From Streptomyces sp. CBMA29 (GTDB lineage Bacteria > Actinomycetota > Actinomycetes > Streptomycetales > Streptomycetaceae): a DNA stretch of 37,928 nucleotides. The DNA lies in NCBI RefSeq assembly GCF_014596445.1, contig NZ_MECL01000091.1:1-37928 (forward strand). The letters are read 5' to 3'. This document shows, one piece after another, positions 24,576 through 32,878 of the stretch (position 1 is its first letter; each line of letters begins with the position of its first letter). The notes below the pieces were generated by a model, which had not been told where the DNA came from, did no database searches, and saw only the letters and a program-made list of their open reading frames with translations. Both the position numbers and the translations under genes were made by a program.

Positions 24576-25970
24576 TCAGACCCCCTGGCTGACCGAACTC
24601 ATGTTGAAGTCCGGAATCCGCAGGGCCGGGGCGGCGGCCCTGGTGAAGTAGTCGCTCCACTCGCGCGGCAGCGTCCGCTCGGTGCGGCCCGCCTCGGCGG
24701 CGCGGCCGAGCAGGTCCACCGGGGACTCGTTGAAGCGGAAGTTGTTGACCTCGCCGGTCACCTCGCCGTTCTCGACCAGGTAGACGCCGTCGCGGGTGAG
24801 GCCGGTCAGCAGCAGCGTGGCGGGGTCGACCTCGCGGATGTACCACAGGCAGGTCAGCAGCAGACCGCGCTCGGTGTCCGCGACCATCTCCTCCAGCGAC
24901 CGCTCGCCGCCGCCGTCCAGTACCAGGTTGTCGGCGGCGGGCGCCACCGGCAGGCCGGTCAGCCCGGCGCTGTGCCGGGTGGTGGTGAGCCGGGCGAGCG
25001 AGCCCTCGTGGATCCAGTGCACCGGCTCCACCGGCAGCCCGTTGTCGAACACCGAGGTGTCGTCGCCCGAGGAGTGCGCGATCACGAACGGCGCCGCCTC
25101 CAGGCCGGGTTCCGCCGGGTCGCTGCGCAGGGTCAGCGGCAGTGGCGACAGCTTCTCGCCGACCCGGGTCCCGCCGCCGGGCTTGCTGAAGACCGTACGG
25201 CCCTCGGCGGCGTCCCTGGCCGCGGCCGACCAGAACTGGTAGATCATCAGGTCCGCGACGGCCGACGGCGGCAGCAGCGTCTCGTACCGGCCCGCGGGCA
25301 GGTCGATCCGGCGCTCGGCCCAGACCAGCCGGCGGGCCAGGTCGGCGTCCATCGCCAGCGGGTCCACGTCGGTGAAGTCGCGGGTGGCCGCGCCCGCCCA
25401 CGCCGAGCGCTTGCGGTCCGGGGACTTCGCGTTCACCTCAAGGGTGCCGGTCGGCTGGTCGTGCCGCAGCCGCAGCCCGGCCGAGGTGCCCAGATACGTC
25501 GACGTCACCGAGTGGAAGGCGAAGCCGTACAGCTCACGGCCGCCCGCCCGCGCCGTCGCGAACGCCTCGCCGAGCGCGGGCGCGAAGGACGCGAAGACAT
25601 CGGAGTTGGTCTCGGCGGGCCCGTCGGTGAAGGCCGCCGAGTGCGGCACGCCCGTCACCAGCGGCTGCGCGTCCTCGGCGGGCCCGGCCTCGCGGGCCGC
25701 CGCCTCGGCCGCCCGTACCAGCGGCTCCAACTCGTCGGCGGTCACGGCCGAGCGGGACACCACGCCGGACGCGGCGCCCTCGGCGCCGTCCACGGTGGCG
25801 ATCACGGTGAGAGTACGGCCGCGCGTGACGCCGTTGGTGGTCAGGGAGTTGGCCGCCCAGCGCAGATTCGCGCTGGACTCCTCCTGCGCGATCACCACGC
25901 AGCCGTCCGCGTTCGACAGCTCCAGTGCCCGTTCGACGATCTCGTGCGGCTTGGTCGTCACGCTGCTCAT
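24576..25970 (-). CDS. pmbA: TldE/PmbA family peptidase subunit
   Basis: A 464-residue protein, the non-catalytic half of the TldD/TldE heterodimer. It begins [20 protein letters not shown]. The middle contains [20 protein letters not shown] and [20 protein letters not shown]; the C-terminal part has [20 protein letters not shown] and [11 protein letters not shown]. It lacks the HExxxH motif seen in the upstream partner, as expected. ATG at 25970 has AGGAGG eight bases upstream and overlaps the tldD stop (ATGA), so the subunits are co-translated. In other bacteria the complex degrades or matures small peptides such as microcin B17. Confidence 0.93.
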   Translation of the reverse strand: MSSVTTKPHEIVERALELSNADGCVVIAQEESSANLRWAANSLTTNGVTRGRTLTVIATVDGAEGAASGVVSRSAVTADELEPLVRAAEAAAREAGPAEDAQPLVTGVPHSAAFTDGPAETNSDVFASFAPALGEAFATARAGGRELYGFAFHSVTSTYLGTSAGLRLRHDQPTGTLEVNAKSPDRKRSAWAGAATRDFTDVDPLAMDADLARRLVWAERRIDLPAGRYETLLPPSAVADLMIYQFWSAAARDAAEGRTVFSKPGGGTRVGEKLSPLPLTLRSDPAEPGLEAAPFVIAHSSGDDTSVFDNGLPVEPVHWIHEGSLARLTTTRHSAGLTGLPVAPAADNLVLDGGGERSLEEMVADTERGLLLTCLWYIREVDPATLLLTGLTRDGVYLVENGEVTGEVNNFRFNESPVDLLGRAAEAGRTERTLPREWSDYFTRAAAPALRIPDFNMSSVSQGV

Positions 25971-27496
25971 CGTCCGGCCTCCTGGGTGGTGTTGAGAATG
26001 CTGACGCCCCGGAAGAGGGCGGCCGGGCAGCCGTGGCTGACGGCCGCGACCTGGCCCGGCTGGGCCTTGCCGCAGTTGAACGCGCCGCCGAGCACATACG
26101 TCTGCGGGCCGCCGACGGCGTCCATCGAGCCCCAGAAGTCGGTGGTGGTGGCCTGGTAGGCGACGTCCTTGAGCTGGCCCGCGAGCCGCCCGTTCTCGAT
26201 CCGGAAGAACCGCTGCCCGGTGAACTGGAAGTTGTAGCGCTGCATGTCGATGGACCACGAGCGGTCGCCGACCACGTAGATGCCGCGCTCCACGCCGCCG
26301 ATCAGCTCCTCGGTCGAGGGCCCGTCGGGCGCCGCCTGGAGCGAGACGTTCGCCATCCGCTGCACCGGGACATGGCCGGGCGAGTCGGCGTACGCGCAGC
26401 CGTTGGACCGCTCGAAGCCGGTGAGCTTCGCGATCCGCCGGTCGAGCTGATAGCCGACGAGCGTGCCGTCCTTGATCAGGTCCCAGGACTGTCCCGCCAC
26501 GCCCTCGTCGTCGAAGCCGACGGTGGCCAGGCCGTGTTCTGCCGTACGGTCGCCGGTCACGTTCATCAGCGGCGAGCCGTACGTGAGGGTGCCGAGCTGG
26601 TCGAAGGTGGCGAAGGAGGTGCCCGCGTACGCCGCCTCGTACCCCAGCGCGCGGTCCAACTCCGTGGCGTGGCCGATCGATTCGTGGATCGTCAGCCACA
26701 GGTTGGACGGGTCGACCACCAGGTCGTACGCGCCCGCCTCGACCGAGGGCGCGCGCATCTTCTCGGCCAGCAGCTCCGGGATACGGGCCAACTCCGCGTC
26801 CCAGTCCCAGCCGTTGTCCGCGCCGGTCAGATACTCCCAGCCGCGGCCGACCGGCGGCGCGAGCGTGCGCATCGAGTCGAAGTCGCCGCTGTCGCCGTCG
26901 ACGGCGACCGCGGTGAGCTGCGACTGGAGGCGGACGCGCTGCTGCGTGGTCGTGGTGCCCGCGGTGTCCGCGTAGAACTTGTTCTCCTGCACGGTCATCA
27001 ACGAGGCGTCCGCGTGGTCGACCCCGTCGGCCGCCAGCAGCCGGGCGCTCCACTCCGCGAGCAGCGCCGTCTTCTCCGCGTCCGGCACGTCGAACGGGTT
27101 GATGTCGTACGCCGACACCCACACCCGGTCCGCGTGCACCGGCTCGTCGGCCAGCTCGATGTGTTCCCGGGACCCGGCCGCCGCGATCACCTTCGCGGAG
27201 AGTTTGGCCATCGCGACCGCCTGCGAGGCGACCTTGGCCGCCGCGTCCATCGTCAGGTCGACCCCGGAGGCGAAGCCCCAGGCGCCGCCGTGCACCACCC
27301 GTACCGCGTACCCCAGATCGGTGGTGTCCGAGGTGCCCGACGGGCGCGCGTCGCGCAGCCGCCAGGTCGCGCCGCGCACCCGCTCCAGCCGGAAATCGGC
27401 GTGGTCCGCGCCCAGCGCGCGGGCGCGGGCCAGCGCGGCGTCGGCGAGTGCCCGCAGGGGCAGCGCCAGGAATGACTGATCGACCTCATGAGGCAC
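25967..27496 (-). CDS. tldD: TldD family metalloprotease subunit
   Basis: A 509-residue protein, the catalytic partner of PmbA/TldE. The zinc motif HESIGH (HExxxH) lies at 271-276 in LTIHESIGHATELDRALGYE; the later GTSFATFDQLGTLTYGSPLM and VGFDDEGV are family features. GTG at 27496 has AAGGGGAAG about seven bases upstream. The stop overlaps the pmbA ATG. The complex forms a chamber that admits unfolded peptides, which are cleaved inside. No peptide antibiotic precursor is visible nearby, so the substrate is unknown. Confidence 0.95.
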   Translation of the reverse strand: MPHEVDQSFLALPLRALADAALARARALGADHADFRLERVRGATWRLRDARPSGTSDTTDLGYAVRVVHGGAWGFASGVDLTMDAAAKVASQAVAMAKLSAKVIAAAGSREHIELADEPVHADRVWVSAYDINPFDVPDAEKTALLAEWSARLLAADGVDHADASLMTVQENKFYADTAGTTTTQQRVRLQSQLTAVAVDGDSGDFDSMRTLAPPVGRGWEYLTGADNGWDWDAELARIPELLAEKMRAPSVEAGAYDLVVDPSNLWLTIHESIGHATELDRALGYEAAYAGTSFATFDQLGTLTYGSPLMNVTGDRTAEHGLATVGFDDEGVAGQSWDLIKDGTLVGYQLDRRIAKLTGFERSNGCAYADSPGHVPVQRMANVSLQAAPDGPSTEELIGGVERGIYVVGDRSWSIDMQRYNFQFTGQRFFRIENGRLAGQLKDVAYQATTTDFWGSMDAVGGPQTYVLGGAFNCGKAQPGQVAAVSHGCPAALFRGVSILNTTQEAGR

Positions 27497-27652
27497 GACG
27501 AACTTCCCCTTCGACCGGTTCGACAGGTATCCGCAGTGAATCATGTCCCGCCGACCGCCAGCGCGTGCTTTTCCGCAGGACGCGGCGTGTGCCGCGGTGT
27601 GTGCCGCGCGGGCGGCCGGCGAATCGTCAGACGCCGATCCTTACCGACACCT

Positions 27653-27681
27653 TGAGGTTGGTCCAGACCAATCCCTATGCT
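27653..27681 (+). promoter_or_regulatory. Promoter of the LPMO gene with a DasR-like operator in its spacer
   Basis: TTGAGG (27653-27658) and TATGCT (27676-27681) are separated by exactly 17 nt. GTTGGTCCAGACCAAT (27657-27672) lies across the -35 edge and spacer. It matches the DasR operator (dre) pattern TGGTC-TA-GACCA with CA at the centre. DasR represses chitin and N-acetylglucosamine genes in Streptomyces until aminosugar phosphates are present. Predicted transcription start is near 27688. Confidence 0.8.
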
Positions 27682-27753
27682 CATGACGCCGCCCTCACTC
27701 CTGTCCGCTGCACCACACTCCGCACGACACCCGCATGACAAGGAGCCCCCCAC

Positions 27754-28665
27754 ATGTCAGTACGCCGTAATGCCGCCGCGGTCGGCGCGGTCGGCGCCGC
27801 CGCCTTGACGATCGCCGCGCTCACGCCGGTGACCGCCAGCGCCCACGGCGCGCTCAGCGCACCGGTCAGCCGGATCTCCGGCTGCTTCGCCGAAGGCCCC
27901 GAACACCCCCAGTCGCAGGTCTGCAAGGACCTGGTCGCCGACAGCGGCACCCAGCCGCTGTACGACTGGAACGAGGTGAACATCGCCAACGCCAACGGCC
28001 AGAGCCGCACGATCATCCCCGACGGCCACCTCTGCTCGGCCAACCGCGACAAGTACCGGGCGCTGGACTGGGCCCGCACCGACTGGCCCGCCACCGCGGT
28101 CTCGGCGGGCACCACCACCGTCAACTTCCGTGTCACCGCGCCGCACAAGGGCACGATGACGCTCTACATCACCAAGGCCGGATACGACCCGGCCAAGCCG
28201 CTCAAGTGGTCCGACCTGGACGCCACCCCGATCGCCGTCTACAACACCGTGGCCTCCGCGACGAACGGCTACTACACCTTCAACGCCACCCTGCCCAGCC
28301 GCACCGGCAGGCAGCTCATCTACCAGGTGTGGCAGCGCAGTGACAGCCCCGAAGCCTTCTACGGCTGCTCCGATGTCGTCTTCGGCCAGGGGGTACAAGC
28401 GGCGGCGGCCACCGCGCCCCAGGCGCCGACCAACCAGCAGATCGCGGCTGGCGCGTCCAAGTCCACCGTCAGCCACCACGGTCACGGCGGCGACGTCGCC
28501 GTGACATCCACCACGGCGAAGCTCGCCACCAGCGACGTGACCGACAACCGCGCGGCCACCGGCACCCTGGAGACCGCCGTGTCCGGCAGCGCCGTTCTGG
28601 CGTCGGGCGCCGTGGGACTGCTGCTCTGGAGCCGCCGCAGGGCCGCGGCCCGCGCGAACGGCTGA
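27754..28665 (+). CDS. Lytic polysaccharide monooxygenase, AA10 family, with C-terminal membrane segment
   Basis: A 303-residue copper enzyme for oxidative cleavage of chitin or cellulose. Signal peptide 1-30 ends ...TPVTASA, leaving His31 (HGALSAPVSR) as the mature N-terminus, one arm of the copper histidine brace; His131 in VTAPHKGTM is the other. GYYTFNATLPSRTGRQLIYQ, then VWQRSDSPEAFYGCSDV, is the conserved end of the AA10 domain (to about 212). A low-complexity linker follows, then a hydrophobic segment near 275-292 and SRRRAAARANG, so the protein is probably membrane-anchored. No clear LPxTG or LAxTG sorting motif is visible. AAGGAGCC precedes the ATG, and the promoter has a DasR-type site. 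Confidence 0.93.
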   Translation: MSVRRNAAAVGAVGAAALTIAALTPVTASAHGALSAPVSRISGCFAEGPEHPQSQVCKDLVADSGTQPLYDWNEVNIANANGQSRTIIPDGHLCSANRDKYRALDWARTDWPATAVSAGTTTVNFRVTAPHKGTMTLYITKAGYDPAKPLKWSDLDATPIAVYNTVASATNGYYTFNATLPSRTGRQLIYQVWQRSDSPEAFYGCSDVVFGQGVQAAAATAPQAPTNQQIAAGASKSTVSHHGHGGDVAVTSTTAKLATSDVTDNRAATGTLETAVSGSAVLASGAVGLLLWSRRRAAARANG

Positions 28666-28786
28666 CCCACGGCTCTGTAGGAAACCCACAGGGACCACGG
28701 GAGCAGCCTGTCGGGGCCGATTCCCCGGATCGGTGCGGGGACCGATAGCTTTTCACGGAGAAACTCACGACTGAGGGAGTGATCCG

Positions 28787-29506
28787 TTGAGCCGCTCGGT
28801 TCTCGTCACCGGAGGCAACCGGGGCATCGGCCTCGCCATCGCGCGTGCCTTCGCCGACGCGGGCGACAAGGTCGCCATCACCTACCGCTCGGGTGAGCCG
28901 CCCGCCGAACTGGTGGCGCTCGGCTGCCTGGCCGTCCGCTGCGACATCACCGACCCCGAGCAGGTGGAACAGGCGTACAAGGAGATCGAGGAGAAGCACG
29001 GGAACGTGGAGGTGCTGGTCGCCAACGCCGGCATCACCAAGGACCAGCTCCTCATGCGGATGTCGGAGGAGGACTTCACGTCCGTCCTCGACACCAACCT
29101 CACCGGAACCTTCCGGGTCGTGAAGCGCGCGAACCGCGGCATGCTGCGGGCCAAGAAGGGCCGCGTCGTCCTGATCTCCTCCGTGGTCGGGCTGCTGGGC
29201 TCCGCGGGACAGGCCAACTACGCGGCCTCCAAGGCGGGTCTTGTCGGCTTCGCCCGCTCGCTCGCCCGTGAACTGGGCTCGCGCAACATCACTTTCAACG
29301 TCGTGGCGCCCGGTTTCGTCGACACCGACATGACCCAGGCGCTCACCGACGAGCAGCGCGAGGGCATCGTGGCGCAGGTGCCCCTCGGCCGCTACGCGAA
29401 GCCCGAGGAGATCGCCGCGACGGTGCGGTTCCTCACCTCGGACGACGCCTCGTACATCACTGGAGCCGTCATCCCCGTTGACGGCGGATTGGGCATGGGT
29501 CACTGA
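28787..29506 (+). CDS. fabG: 3-oxoacyl-[ACP] reductase FabG
   Basis: A 239-residue SDR enzyme reducing 3-oxoacyl-ACP with NADPH in type II fatty acid synthesis. Cofactor motif GGNRGIG is at 8-14, NAG at about 83-85 in VLVANAGITKDQL, the catalytic serine in VVLISSVVGLLG, and YAASK in GQANYAASKAGLVGFA. The end YITGAVIPVDGGLGMGH is typical. Translation starts at TTG 28787 with GGGAG eight bases upstream; no ATG or GTG fits better. fabI follows after 4 nt, so the two reductive steps are made together. Confidence 0.95.
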   Translation: MSRSVLVTGGNRGIGLAIARAFADAGDKVAITYRSGEPPAELVALGCLAVRCDITDPEQVEQAYKEIEEKHGNVEVLVANAGITKDQLLMRMSEEDFTSVLDTNLTGTFRVVKRANRGMLRAKKGRVVLISSVVGLLGSAGQANYAASKAGLVGFARSLARELGSRNITFNVVAPGFVDTDMTQALTDEQREGIVAQVPLGRYAKPEEIAATVRFLTSDDASYITGAVIPVDGGLGMGH

Positions 29507-29510
29507 GAAC

Positions 29511-30302
29511 ATGAGCGGAATCCTCGACGGTAAGCGCGTCCTCATCACGGGTGTGCTGATGGAGTCCTCCATCGCCTTCCACGCCGCCAAGCTGGCCCAG
29601 GAGCAGGGTGCCGAGATCATCCTGACCGCCTTCCCCCGGCCCACCCTCACCGAGCGCGTCGCCAAGAAGCTGCCCAAGCCGGTCAAGGTCATCGAGCTGG
29701 ACGTGACCAACACCGAGCACCTGGAGCGTCTGGAGAAGGTGGTCCGCGAGGAGCTGGGCAGCCTCGACGGTGTCGTGCACTCCATCGGCTTCGCCCCGCA
29801 GGACGCCATGGGCGGCAACTTCCTCAACACGTCGTTCGAGTCCGTCGCGACCGCGATGCACGTCTCGGCGTTCTCGCTGAAGTCGCTCACCATGGCCTGC
29901 CTGCCGCTCATGCCCGCGTACGACAGCGCCACCGGTACGGGCGGCGGCTCGGTCGTCGGCCTGACCTTCGACGCGCAGTACACCTGGACCGGTTACGACT
30001 GGATGGGCCCGGCCAAGGCCGCACTTGAGGCCACCTCGCGCTACCTCGCGCGCGACCTGGGCTCGCACAACGTCCGGGTCAACCTGGTCTCCGCCGGGCC
30101 GATCGGCTCCATGGCCGCCAAGTCCATCCCCAGCTTCGGCGAGCTGTCCGACACCTGGAACCACCTCTCCCCGCTGGAGTGGAACACCGCCGACCCCGAG
30201 CCCGCCGGGCGCGGTGTCGTGGCGCTGCTCTCCGACTGGTTCCCGAAGACGACCGGCGAGATCGTCCACGTGGACGGCGGCCTGCACGCCGTCGGCGGCT
30301 GA
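29511..30302 (+). CDS. fabI: Enoyl-[ACP] reductase FabI (InhA type)
   Basis: A 263-residue NADH-dependent enzyme for the last reduction in each fatty acid elongation cycle; its relatives are the targets of triclosan and isoniazid. Features include MSGILDGKRVLITGVLMESS with the atypical SDR start, VVHSIGFAPQDAMGGNFLNT, and the Y-x6-K active site in GYDWMGPAKAALEA. VRVNLVSAGPIGSMAAKSIP and the ending EIVHVDGGLHAVGG complete it. ATG at 29511 follows the fabG stop by 4 nt with only a weak ribosome binding site, consistent with coupling. A strong bidirectional terminator follows. Confidence 0.96.
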   Translation: MSGILDGKRVLITGVLMESSIAFHAAKLAQEQGAEIILTAFPRPTLTERVAKKLPKPVKVIELDVTNTEHLERLEKVVREELGSLDGVVHSIGFAPQDAMGGNFLNTSFESVATAMHVSAFSLKSLTMACLPLMPAYDSATGTGGGSVVGLTFDAQYTWTGYDWMGPAKAALEATSRYLARDLGSHNVRVNLVSAGPIGSMAAKSIPSFGELSDTWNHLSPLEWNTADPEPAGRGVVALLSDWFPKTTGEIVHVDGGLHAVGG

Positions 30303-30342
30303 GCCTCGGCTCCACGGCCCTTCCCGCCGCGACGTCCGGCGT

Positions 30343-30375
30343 GTGCCCCGTACCGGTTCCTCCGGTACGGGGCAC
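30343..30375. terminator. Bidirectional terminator between fabI and the GntR gene
   Basis: GTGCCCCGTACCGG (30343-30356) and CCGGTACGGGGCAC (30362-30375) form a perfect 14-bp stem with loop TTCCT, between converging genes. Confidence 0.85.
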
Positions 30376-30382
30376 CGCCGTG

Positions 30383-31069
30383 TCAGGGCGCGAGCGCGGC
30401 GCCGAAACGGCAGTGGAAGGCGTGGTCGCGGGCCTCGGCCGCGGCGCGCTCCGGGTCGGTCGCGCGGATCGCGGCGACCAGCCCCGCGTGGTCGAGATGG
30501 TCCTCGGGCCGCAGGTCGGTGCCGACGTCGGCCCGCAGGAAGTCCCGCAGCACCTCGCCGAGGTCGGCGTAGAGCGCGGTGAGCACGTCATTGTGCGAGG
30601 CGGCCACCACCGTCAGGTGCATGGTCGCGTCGGCCTCGACGAAGGACTCGGCGTCGCCCGACTCCCAGGCCCGTTCGCGCCGGTCGAGCGCCGCGTCGAG
30701 CTGTGCCAGGTCGGCGTCGGTACGGCGCTGCGCCGCCAGACTCGCGGCGGTGCCCTCCAGTGAGCTGCGCAGCTCGGCCACGTGCAGCGGGTCGGAGTCG
30801 GCGAAGCGCGCCCGCATCACCCCGGCCAGTTCGCTGGTGGCCGCCACGTAGGTGCCGGAACCCTGCCGGATGTCGAGCAGACCGTTGTGGGCGAGCGCCC
30901 GCACCGCCTCGCGGACGGTGTTGCGCGCCACTCCCAGCTGCTCGACCAGCTCCGGTTCCGTGGGGATACGGGAGCCGACCGGCCAGGCGCCCGAGGTGAT
31001 CTGGGCGCGCAGGGTGCCGATCGTACGGTCGGCGAGCGTGGTGTGCCTGGGCACTGGACCGAGATTCAT
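30383..31069 (-). CDS. GntR family transcriptional regulator, FadR subfamily
   Basis: A 228-residue repressor-type protein. The winged helix-turn-helix spans about 10-78: LADRTIGTLRAQITSGAWPV, then GSRIPTEPELVEQLGVARNT and VREAVRALAHNGLLDIRQGS. The helical FCD effector domain (about 95-220) has DPLHVAELRSSLEGTAASLA, DATMHLTVVAASHNDVLTAL and a histidine-containing pocket (DHAGLVAAI, ARDHAFHCRF). It is divergent from an MFS exporter gene with only 22 bp between the ATGs, and that gap is a palindrome. It most likely represses itself and the exporter; the ligand is unknown. ATG at 31069 has no Shine-Dalgarno sequence but lies 6 nt after TAGAAT. Confidence 0.92.
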   Translation of the reverse strand: MNLGPVPRHTTLADRTIGTLRAQITSGAWPVGSRIPTEPELVEQLGVARNTVREAVRALAHNGLLDIRQGSGTYVAATSELAGVMRARFADSDPLHVAELRSSLEGTAASLAAQRRTDADLAQLDAALDRRERAWESGDAESFVEADATMHLTVVAASHNDVLTALYADLGEVLRDFLRADVGTDLRPEDHLDHAGLVAAIRATDPERAAAEARDHAFHCRFGAALAP

Positions 31070-31091
31070 CCCATCATTCTATGATGGGGAA
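31070..31091. promoter_or_regulatory. 22-bp bidirectional leaderless promoter and operator
   Basis: The whole gap between two divergent ATGs is CCCATCAT-TCT-ATGATGGG (31070-31088) plus GAA. It holds TATGAT (31080-31085) reading right, 6 nt before the MFS ATG at 31092, and TAGAAT (31076-31081, minus strand) reading left, 6 nt before the GntR ATG at 31069. The two -10 boxes overlap by two bases, and both mRNAs should be leaderless. A protein bound to the palindrome would block both. Confidence 0.78.
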
Positions 31092-32522
31092 ATGCGTGAT
31101 GACGAATCCCTCGCCCTCGACCCCGCCCGGACGCCGACAACGGCACGGCCGGCGGCCCCCGTGACGGCCGCGGAACCCGTACAGAACACGGCCGCCGGCC
31201 TGGTCCCGGACCGTACCGGAACCGCGCCCGCTGCCGCGCCCGCGCCCGCCGGCGGTCTCGCCGGGAACCCCTGGCTGCGCCGCCTCGTCGTCGCCGGTCT
31301 CGTCCTGGCCGCGCTCAACCTCCGCCCCGGCATCACCAGCCTGGGCGCCCTGCTCAAGGAGGTCCGCGACGGCCTCGGCATGAGCGGCACCATGGCGGGC
31401 CTGCTCACCTCCGTGCCCTCCGCGTGCTTCGCACTCTTCGGCTTCGCCGCGCCCCGGCTGGCCCGCCGCCACGGCCCCGGCGCCGTCGTCTGCGTCGGCA
31501 TGGCCGCCGTCACCGCCGGGCTCGCGCTGCGCCCGCTGGCCGGGAACACCGCGGTCTTCCTGGCCCTCAGCGCCCTCGCCCTCGGCGGCATCGCCGTCTC
31601 CAACGTGCTGATGCCAGTGATCGTCAAGCGCTACTTCCCCGACCGGGTCGGCGCGATGACCGGCCTGTACTCGATGGCCCTCTCCCTCGGCACCGCCCTC
31701 GCCGCCGCCGTCACCGTCCCCATGACCCACGCCATGGGCCACGGCTGGCGGCTCGGCCTCGGCGTGTGGGCCGCGCCGGCCGCCGTCGCCGTGGTGCCCT
31801 GGCTCGCGCTGTTCCGCGACCGTACGGGCGCGCCGCCCGCCACCGCGTCCCGGAAGGGCGCCGCGGCCGTCAACACCGACGCGGCCGTCAACACCGCCGC
31901 GGCCCTGAGGAGTGACGCGGCGCGCGCCGCGGACGGCGGCCACGGCCGTATCACCGGCAGCCGTACCGCCTGGGCGCTCGCCTGCTTCTTCGGACTCCAG
32001 GCCACCGCCGCGTACATCACCATGGGCTGGATGCCGCAGATCTTCCGGGACGCCGGACTGTCCGCGGACAAGGCGGGGCTGCTGCTCGCGGTCACCATGG
32101 TGATGGGCGTGCCGCTGTCCTTCGTGCTGCCGCCGCTCGCCGCCCGGATGCGGGCACAGGGCCCGCTGGTCGTCCTGCTCGGCGCCTTCGGACTGGTCGG
32201 TTACGCGGGCCTGTGGGCCGCCCCGGCCGCCGCGCCGTGGGTGTGGGCGCTGCTGCTCGGCATCGCCAACTGCGCCTTCCCACTGGCCCTGACGATGATC
32301 GGGATGCGGTCGCGGACCGGCGCGGGAGTCGTCCGGCTGTCCGCCTTCGCGCAGAGCACCGGTTATCTGATCTCGATCCCCGGACCGATCCTGGTCGGCA
32401 CCCTCAACCAGGCCAGCGGCGGCTGGGGGCTGCCGATCGCCTTCATGATCGCGCTGATGGTGCCGCAGATCGTCTGCGGGGTGCTCGCCGGACGCAGGCG
32501 GCACATCGAGGACGAACTGTGA
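31092..32522 (+). CDS. MFS transporter, CynX/NimT-like
   Basis: A 476-residue membrane protein with about 12 spans. The first 60 residues are polar and Ala/Pro/Thr-rich. The conserved start of the transport domain is LVVAGLVLAALNLRPGITSL then GALLKEVRDGLGMS, as in the CynX/NimT (cyanate/2-nitroimidazole) group. The central loop near 245-285 contains an 18-bp tandem duplication encoding AAVNTDAAVNTAAA. The second half has WALACFFGLQATAAYITMGW and LSAFAQSTGYLISIPGPILV. ATG at 31092 lies 6 nt after TATGAT and is probably leaderless. It is likely controlled by the divergent GntR regulator; the substrate is unknown. A 40-residue partner peptide gene follows. Confidence 0.88.
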   Translation: MRDDESLALDPARTPTTARPAAPVTAAEPVQNTAAGLVPDRTGTAPAAAPAPAGGLAGNPWLRRLVVAGLVLAALNLRPGITSLGALLKEVRDGLGMSGTMAGLLTSVPSACFALFGFAAPRLARRHGPGAVVCVGMAAVTAGLALRPLAGNTAVFLALSALALGGIAVSNVLMPVIVKRYFPDRVGAMTGLYSMALSLGTALAAAVTVPMTHAMGHGWRLGLGVWAAPAAVAVVPWLALFRDRTGAPPATASRKGAAAVNTDAAVNTAAALRSDAARAADGGHGRITGSRTAWALACFFGLQATAAYITMGWMPQIFRDAGLSADKAGLLLAVTMVMGVPLSFVLPPLAARMRAQGPLVVLLGAFGLVGYAGLWAAPAAAPWVWALLLGIANCAFPLALTMIGMRSRTGAGVVRLSAFAQSTGYLISIPGPILVGTLNQASGGWGLPIAFMIALMVPQIVCGVLAGRRRHIEDEL

Positions 32523-32564
32523 CCCCGGTGCGGCGGCACCGCCGCCCGGTGCGAGACTGAACGC

Positions 32565-32687
32565 ATGCCCGTACTCGAACCGAATCCCCCGCAGAGCCAG
32601 CGGCGCCTGCTGATCGTCTTCGGCCTCATGCTCGGCGTGCCCGCGCTGGTCGCCATCGTCGCCACCTTCGCCGCCCGGATGGGCTGA
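32565..32687 (+). CDS. SGM_5486 family transporter-associated small protein
   Basis: A 40-residue protein reading MPVLEPNPPQSQRRLLIVFG, then LMLGVPALVAIVATFAARMG, with one membrane span at about 14-36. Small proteins with this MPVL-x-PNP start and single span, encoded directly downstream of CynX-type MFS genes in Streptomyces, are named the SGM_5486 family. The ATG lies 42 nt after the MFS stop; the ribosome binding site is weak (GAGACTGAACGC). It may assist the exporter. Confidence 0.82.
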   Translation: MPVLEPNPPQSQRRLLIVFGLMLGVPALVAIVATFAARMG

Positions 32688-32822
32688 CCGCCCCTGCCCA
32701 CCGGCCGGTTCGGGCCACGACCCCGAGTCCGGGGGTGGGGACAACCCCACCTTCCCTAGGGGGCCAGGGTCAGGGTCAAGTGGGTGGACGGCCGGATGGG
32801 ACCGCGCGGCGCCCGCCCGTAG

Positions 32823-32856
32823 CGTCGAAGTGCAAGCAGACAACGGCACTTCGACG
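32823..32856. promoter_or_regulatory. 11-bp inverted repeat in the leader of the following gene
   Basis: CGTCGAAGTGC (32823-32833) and GCACTTCGACG (32846-32856) are perfectly complementary with a 12-nt loop. It ends 22 nt before the GTG at 32879, close to the ribosome binding site, so it could be an mRNA structure or a dimer-binding operator. Confidence 0.5.
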
Positions 32857-32878
32857 GTTTTCCACGGAGGCGGTCACC

